This document shows positions 60,266 through 64,000 of a stretch of DNA of 64,000 nt, piece after piece. Location: assembly GCF_001612725.1 (NCBI RefSeq), contig NZ_BDAZ01000001.1, positions 62,001-126,000 on the forward strand, read 5' to 3'. This stretch comes from Nocardia anaemiae NBRC 100462 (GTDB lineage: Bacteria; Actinomycetota; Actinomycetes; Mycobacteriales; Mycobacteriaceae). Made by a program: the position numbers and the translations under genes. The notes under the pieces are model-generated. The model did no database searches. It was given only the letters and a program-made list of their open reading frames with translations, and was not told the origin of the DNA. Each line of letters begins with the position of its first letter. The stretch's first letter is position 1.

Positions 60266-60940
60266 GTGGACGAGGCCCTCGCCAGAGCAGGCATCTTCCA
60301 AGGCGTAGAGCCCACCGCGGTGGCGGCCCTCGCCAAACAACTGCAGCCAGTGGATTTTCCGCGCGGCCATGTCATCTTCAACGAGGGCGAACCCGGCGAT
60401 CGGTTGTACATCATCACCTCCGGAAAGGTGAAGATCGGACGCCGTTCCCCGGACGGCAGGGAAAACCTGCTGACCATCATGGGTCCGTCGGATATGTTCG
60501 GCGAGCTGTCGATCTTCGACCCGGGTCCACGCACCTCGACCGCTACCACCGTGACCGAGGTCCGTGCGGTCACCATGGACCGTGACGCACTCAAGTCCTG
60601 GATCGACCAGCGGCCCGAGATCGCCGAGCAACTGCTGCGTGTGTTGGCCCGCCGCCTGCGCCGCACCAACAACAACCTGGCCGACCTGATCTTCACCGAC
60701 GTCCCCGGCCGGGTCGCCAAGGCGTTGCTGCAGCTCGCGCAGCGGTTCGGTACCCAGGAGGCCGGTGCGCTGCGGGTCACCCACGACCTCACCCAGGAAG
60801 AGATCGCGCAGCTGGTCGGCGCCTCCCGCGAAACCGTGAACAAGGCTCTGGCCGACTTCGCGCACCGCGGCTGGCTGCGGCTGGAGGGCAAGAGTGTGTT
60901 GATCTCCGACTCCGAGCGCCTGGCCCGCCGCGCACGCTGA
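60266..60940 (+). CDS. crp: cAMP receptor protein (CRP/FNR family)
   Basis: A 224-residue regulator, the same length as M. tuberculosis Crp (Rv3676). The N-terminal cyclic-nucleotide domain has [11 protein letters not shown] and the phosphate-binding [17 protein letters not shown] segment; the C-terminal winged helix has [20 protein letters not shown]. It should bind DNA in response to cAMP and control many genes. GTG 60266 has AAGGAG seven bases upstream. Convergent with the metallo-beta-lactamase gene through a shared terminator. Confidence 0.95.
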   Translation: MDEALARAGIFQGVEPTAVAALAKQLQPVDFPRGHVIFNEGEPGDRLYIITSGKVKIGRRSPDGRENLLTIMGPSDMFGELSIFDPGPRTSTATTVTEVRAVTMDRDALKSWIDQRPEIAEQLLRVLARRLRRTNNNLADLIFTDVPGRVAKALLQLAQRFGTQEAGALRVTHDLTQEEIAQLVGASRETVNKALADFAHRGWLRLEGKSVLISDSERLARRAR

Positions 60941-61025
60941 CGCTCGAACCCCATCGGCGACCGGAGAAACCGGCCGCCGACAAGACGCGCTGCGGCAGGT
61001 GGACGCCGTGGCATCCGAACCCGAA

Positions 61026-61062
61026 AGCACGCTGAGTTCAGCTCGAATGAACTCAGCGTGCT
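61026..61062. terminator. Bidirectional terminator between crp and the metallo-beta-lactamase gene
   Basis: A 15-bp perfect stem (61026-61040 with 61048-61062) with a seven-base loop lies at the convergent junction; its right arm includes the last codons of the minus-strand gene. Confidence 0.7.
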
Positions 61063-61856
61063 TCGGTGTTCTCGCCGCGCAGGTACTCCAACTGCGCCTG
61101 CACCGAACTGCGCGCGGCAGGCCAGAGCCGCTTGTCGACATCGGCGTAGACCTTGCGCACCACCGACATCGCGCCCGCGTTCGGCCCGAGTAGGCGTAAC
61201 GCCTCGCGCACCTGATCGAGGCGCTCCTGCCGATGCGCGATGTAATACCGTGCGATCGGTTCCAGATCGGGATGATCCGGACCGTGCGCGGGCAGTAGGG
61301 TGCGGCCCGAACCCACCTCGACCAGCTTGTCAAGCGATGCCAGGTAATCGGCGAGAGCGCCGTCGGTGGAATCGAGCACTGTGGTGCCGAAGCCGAGGAT
61401 GGTGTCACCGGTCAACACGGCATCGTCGAGGACGAAACTCACCGAATCCTTGGTATGGCCAGGGGTGTCCAGGACGGTGATCCGCAGTCCGGCGGCCTCG
61501 ATCACCTCGCCGTCGACCAGCGGCGCATCGGAATCGCGGAGGAATTCGGCGGTCCTGGCCCGCACCGGCGTACCGGTCAGCTTCGCCAGTCGATCGATAC
61601 CGCCGGTGTGATCATGATGCCGATGGGTGATCAGTGTGAGTGCGATATTGCCGTCGGTGACGCGGGCGATCGCCTCGCTGTGCGCCCTATCCTTCGGTCC
61701 CGGATCGATGACGACGTATTCCGATTGCCCCGGACCGCGCAGCAGCCAGGTATTGGTGCCCTCCAGCGTCATCTGGCCGGGATTGTCCGCGAGTACGACC
61801 GCCGCGGTCGGCGTGACCTGCCGCAGCTGGCCGTATGCGGGATGGGTGAGCGTCAT
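61053..61856 (-). CDS. Metallo-beta-lactamase-fold hydrolase (Rv3677c type)
   Basis: A 267-residue MBL-fold enzyme with the zinc motif THRHHDHTGG, LDTPGHTKDSVSF, a downstream GDTILGFG Asp and an LPAHGPDH His segment. The fold is that of glyoxalase II or RNase-Z-like hydrolases; substrate unknown. Homologous by position to Rv3677c. Nine bases separate it from the RidA gene upstream, so they share a transcript. Confidence 0.85.
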   Translation of the reverse strand: MTLTHPAYGQLRQVTPTAAVVLADNPGQMTLEGTNTWLLRGPGQSEYVVIDPGPKDRAHSEAIARVTDGNIALTLITHRHHDHTGGIDRLAKLTGTPVRARTAEFLRDSDAPLVDGEVIEAAGLRITVLDTPGHTKDSVSFVLDDAVLTGDTILGFGTTVLDSTDGALADYLASLDKLVEVGSGRTLLPAHGPDHPDLEPIARYYIAHRQERLDQVREALRLLGPNAGAMSVVRKVYADVDKRLWPAARSSVQAQLEYLRGENTEAR

Positions 61857-61865
61857 CGAACCTGT

Positions 61866-62324
61866 CTAGCGCACTTCGGCGATCAGTTCGACTTCGACGG
61901 GGGTGTTGCGGGGCAGCTCGGCGACGCCGACCGCGGAGCGCGCGTGCACGCCCGCATCACCGAAGACCGCACCGAGCAATTCCGATGCGCCATTGATGAC
62001 CTGCGGCTGATCGGTGAATCCCGGTGCGGAGGCGACGAATCCGACGACCTTGACAATGCGCACCACCGCATCGAGCCCGACCAGATCGTGCACCGCGGCG
62101 ATCGCGTTCAACGCGCAGAACTTGGCCGCCTCCTTGGCCTGTTCGAGCGAGACCTCCGCGCCGACCTTGCCGGTCGCCGAGAGCTGCCCGTCCACGAACG
62201 GCAGCTGGCCCGAGGTGTAGACGAGCGAACCGGTGCGGATCGCCGGAATGTAGGCGGCGACCGGTGCAACGACCGGCGGCAGCGCCAGGCCGAGCTGGGC
62301 GAGGTTCTTCTCCCACTGGGTCAT
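61866..62324 (-). CDS. RidA-family enamine/imine deaminase
   Basis: A 152-residue RidA/YjgF protein: [35 protein letters not shown], and the conserved ending [15 protein letters not shown]. The RidA-type Arg is replaced by a hydrophobic or Leu context near ELPRNTPVE, so it may belong to a RidA subgroup without strict imine deaminase activity. Homologous by position to Rv3678c. Confidence 0.8.
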   Translation of the reverse strand: MTQWEKNLAQLGLALPPVVAPVAAYIPAIRTGSLVYTSGQLPFVDGQLSATGKVGAEVSLEQAKEAAKFCALNAIAAVHDLVGLDAVVRIVKVVGFVASAPGFTDQPQVINGASELLGAVFGDAGVHARSAVGVAELPRNTPVEVELIAEVR

Positions 62325-62341
62325 AGGTCCAGTCCCTTCGA

Positions 62342-62503
62342 TTACTTGGGGCGCTTGAGGTAGGCGACATGCTGTTCACCGGTCGGACCGGGCAGCACGG
62401 TCACCAGTTCCCAGCCGTCGGCGCCCCATTGGTCGAGGATCTGCTTGGTCGCATGGGTCAGCAACGGAACGGTGGCGTACTCCCACACCTTCGAATCACT
62501 CAT
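62342..62503 (-). CDS. DUF4177 small protein
   Basis: A 53-residue protein (MSDSKVWEYATVPLLTHATK, ILDQWGADGWELVTVLPG, HVAYLKRPK) matching the compact DUF4177 fold. It lies 17 bases before the RidA gene on the same strand, as the small gene Rv3678A does in M. tuberculosis. Function unknown; longer upstream frames are not supported. Confidence 0.75.
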   Translation of the reverse strand: MSDSKVWEYATVPLLTHATKQILDQWGADGWELVTVLPGPTGEQHVAYLKRPK

Positions 62504-62536
62504 GCTGTTACTTTGGCAGCGCCTTCGGCACTGCGT

Positions 62537-62631
62537 GTTCGCGGCCCCCTGGTGTCTCGCGTCCGAGCCGTCGAGACTCGCGACTACGTCGCATGCGCTT
62601 CGACGACTCGGACGCGAGACGGGCCGCGAAC
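62537..62631. repeat. Long imperfect inverted repeat in a divergent intergenic region
   Basis: Outer arms GTTCGCGGCCC (62537-62547) and GGGCCGCGAAC (62621-62631), and inner arms TCTCGCGTCCGAG (62555-62567) and CTCGGACGCGAGA (62607-62619), fold into one long hairpin with a 7-base bulge. No T-run follows. It may be a miniature mobile repeat or a structured RNA. Confidence 0.6.
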
Positions 62632-62783
62632 GTCGCTCGTAAGACTCGCTCCGTTGGGGTCGATAGAGGGGCATCTCATCCTGCAGCCTTGAGATCTCAC
62701 TGTCTGGGACGATTCGTCTGGAAAATGAGGCGCTGACCATATCGCTGGGACGCGGTGTCAGAACGAGTTATAGGCTCGCGATC

Positions 62784-63821
62784 GTGGGAGTACCAACAGC
62801 AGTGCCTATTTCGGCGGAGCCGGGGCTGGAAACGGGTTGGCCGGAGCGCGCGGATAGGGCCCGCCTGCACTATGTCTCCGGCAAGGGGGGAACCGGCAAG
62901 TCGACAGTGGCCGCCGCGCTGGCACTCGCGCTGGCCGCGGGCGGGCGGCGGGTGCTGTTGGTCGAGGTGGAGAGCAGACAATCCATTGCCCAGCTGTTCG
63001 ATCTGCCGCCGCTGCCGCCCACCGAAACCAGAATCGCCACCGCGGACGGCGGCGGCGAAGTGGTCGCGCTCGCACTGGATATCGAGCACGCGTTTCTCGA
63101 ATACCTGGATATGTTCTACAACTTGGGTTTCGCCGGGCGGGCGATGCGTCGGGTCGGCGCCATCGAATTCGTCACCACGATCGCACCCGGTCTGCGCGAT
63201 GTCATCCTGACCGGCAAGATCAAGGAATGCGCGGTCCGGGTGGATAAGCTGGGCAAGCCCGTATTCGACGAAATCGTCGTCGACGCACCGCCGACCGGAC
63301 GTATCGCCAGCTTCCTCGATGTCACCCAGGCCATGGTCGAGGTGGCCAAGGGCGGGCCGATCGCCTCGCAGGCCGAGGGCGTTTCGCGGCTGCTGCACTC
63401 CGATCAGACGATGATCCACCTGGTCACCCTGCTCGAGGCACTGCCGGTGCAGGAAACCGCCGACGCGGTCGCCGAACTCACCGCGAATGATCTGCGTATC
63501 GGCACCGTCATCGTGAATCGGGCGACCAAGGGTCAGTTGCCCGCCGACGTGCGAAATCGGGCGGCGCAGGGCGATATCGACCGCGACGCCATTCTCGCCG
63601 GACTCACCGCGGCCGGAATTTCCCTGTCGGACCAGGACTTCCAAGGCCTGATCACCGAAACCGTCGAACATTCCGCCACTTTGCGGGCGCAGGACGAAAG
63701 CGCCGCCGAACTCGCGAAAGTGGATGTATCGCGGATGTATCTGCCCGCGCTGGCCGACGGCATGGATCTCGGTGGCATCTATGAACTTGCCGAACATCTG
63801 AGCAAGCAGGGGGTCCGATGA
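62784..63821 (+). CDS. ArsA/Get3-like ATPase, first subunit (Rv3679 type)
   Basis: A 345-residue ATPase of the ArsA/Get3 group: P-loop [32 protein letters not shown], and [20 protein letters not shown] as switch II. M. tuberculosis Rv3679 and Rv3680 form a similar pair linked, as I recall, to glycerol and metabolite stress. GTG 62784 has no ribosome site but TATAGG lies nine bases upstream, so it may be leaderless. Followed by the second subunit with an ATGA overlap. Confidence 0.85.
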   Translation: MGVPTAVPISAEPGLETGWPERADRARLHYVSGKGGTGKSTVAAALALALAAGGRRVLLVEVESRQSIAQLFDLPPLPPTETRIATADGGGEVVALALDIEHAFLEYLDMFYNLGFAGRAMRRVGAIEFVTTIAPGLRDVILTGKIKECAVRVDKLGKPVFDEIVVDAPPTGRIASFLDVTQAMVEVAKGGPIASQAEGVSRLLHSDQTMIHLVTLLEALPVQETADAVAELTANDLRIGTVIVNRATKGQLPADVRNRAAQGDIDRDAILAGLTAAGISLSDQDFQGLITETVEHSATLRAQDESAAELAKVDVSRMYLPALADGMDLGGIYELAEHLSKQGVR

Positions 63822-64000
63822 GTAATCCGAATGTGGCCGCGCCACTAGACGTTTCGAGCATTATCGCCGACCGCACCGCGCGGGTGGTGGTCTGCTGCGG
63901 CTCCGGCGGCGTCGGCAAGACGACCACCGCGGCGGCCATCGCATTGCGCGCGGCCGAGCAGGGACGCAAGGTCGTGGTCCTCACCATCGACCCGGCACGG
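63818..64000 (+). CDS. ArsA/Get3-like ATPase, second subunit (Rv3680 type), cut by window end
   Basis: The first 61 residues are in the window: [20 protein letters not shown] as P-loop and [10 protein letters not shown] as the following strand. ATG 63818 overlaps the stop of the first subunit. It should pair with that protein as an asymmetric ATPase. Confidence 0.8.
   Translation, partial: MSNPNVAAPLDVSSIIADRTARVVVCCGSGGVGKTTTAAAIALRAAEQGRKVVVLTIDPAR

Noticed and set aside
1..64000. CRISPR arrays, tRNA and rRNA genes
   Set aside because: No regularly spaced identical repeats, cloverleaf-like sequences or rRNA segments were recognised anywhere in the window.

Overview
The window reads as high-GC chromosome of a mycolic-acid actinobacterium (Mycobacteriales), most likely Nocardia or a close relative. 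Support comes from many GTG starts, four-base stop/start overlaps, DUF3558 lipoproteins and EspG/EspC-type ESX-associated proteins. From about 38 kb rightward the gene order also follows the Mycobacterium tuberculosis block from the tad genes to Rv3680. Genus is inferred; no rRNA or tRNA is present to test it.

Positions 1 to about 37,550 look like one integrated island. The left edge carries Tn554-type recombination genes: two large tyrosine recombinases and a TnpC/DUF6262 protein, with the first gene entering from outside the window. Then come two PD-(D/E)XK-type nucleases, an excisionase-like HTH protein, a Cys-rich protein, and an XRE regulator facing an unknown 312-residue protein. The centre (9-19.6 kb, minus strand) is the most unusual part: a D12-class adenine methyltransferase, a HerA-type ATPase and a NurA-type nuclease, bracketed by two separate DprA-like/ComF-like phosphoribosyltransferase pairs. 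From 19.9 to 27.9 kb there is an ESX-related cargo cluster (YbaB-like, three DUF3558 proteins, a WXG/TPR-region protein, EspC-like, EspG, a Pro/Ser/Thr-rich WXG protein) without any ESX core gene. The right third holds a second XRE regulator, a 531-residue HTH protein, a resolvase relic, a 1,646-residue single-chain type ISP restriction-modification enzyme and a GNAT acetyltransferase.

At about 37.5 kb the sequence returns to core chromosome. A DUF4244-like tad gene appears cut at its conserved DDGMST motif, and the expected TadE/TadF genes are missing on this side, so the island may have inserted there. The tad operon (ssd, a 130-residue unknown, tadA, two micro-ORFs, tadB, tadC) is unusual: each junction from ssd to tadB is a four-base stop/start overlap and the junction sequences look like degenerate copies of one another.

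From 42.9 kb to the end: a HAD-IB phosphatase, an Ms1/MTS2823-type small RNA gene, an Rv3662c-like protein, the dppABCD peptide transporter, acs, nhaA, a DUF1469 membrane protein, an EphE-like hydrolase, a small secreted protein, the marP - NUDIX - TlpA-like - nth operon, an Rv3675-like membrane protein, crp, a metallo-beta-lactamase-fold protein, RidA, a DUF4177 protein, and a pair of ArsA/Get3-like ATPases, the second cut by the window end. The island side is largely defence, mobility and secretion cargo; the core side is nutrient uptake, envelope stress and regulation.
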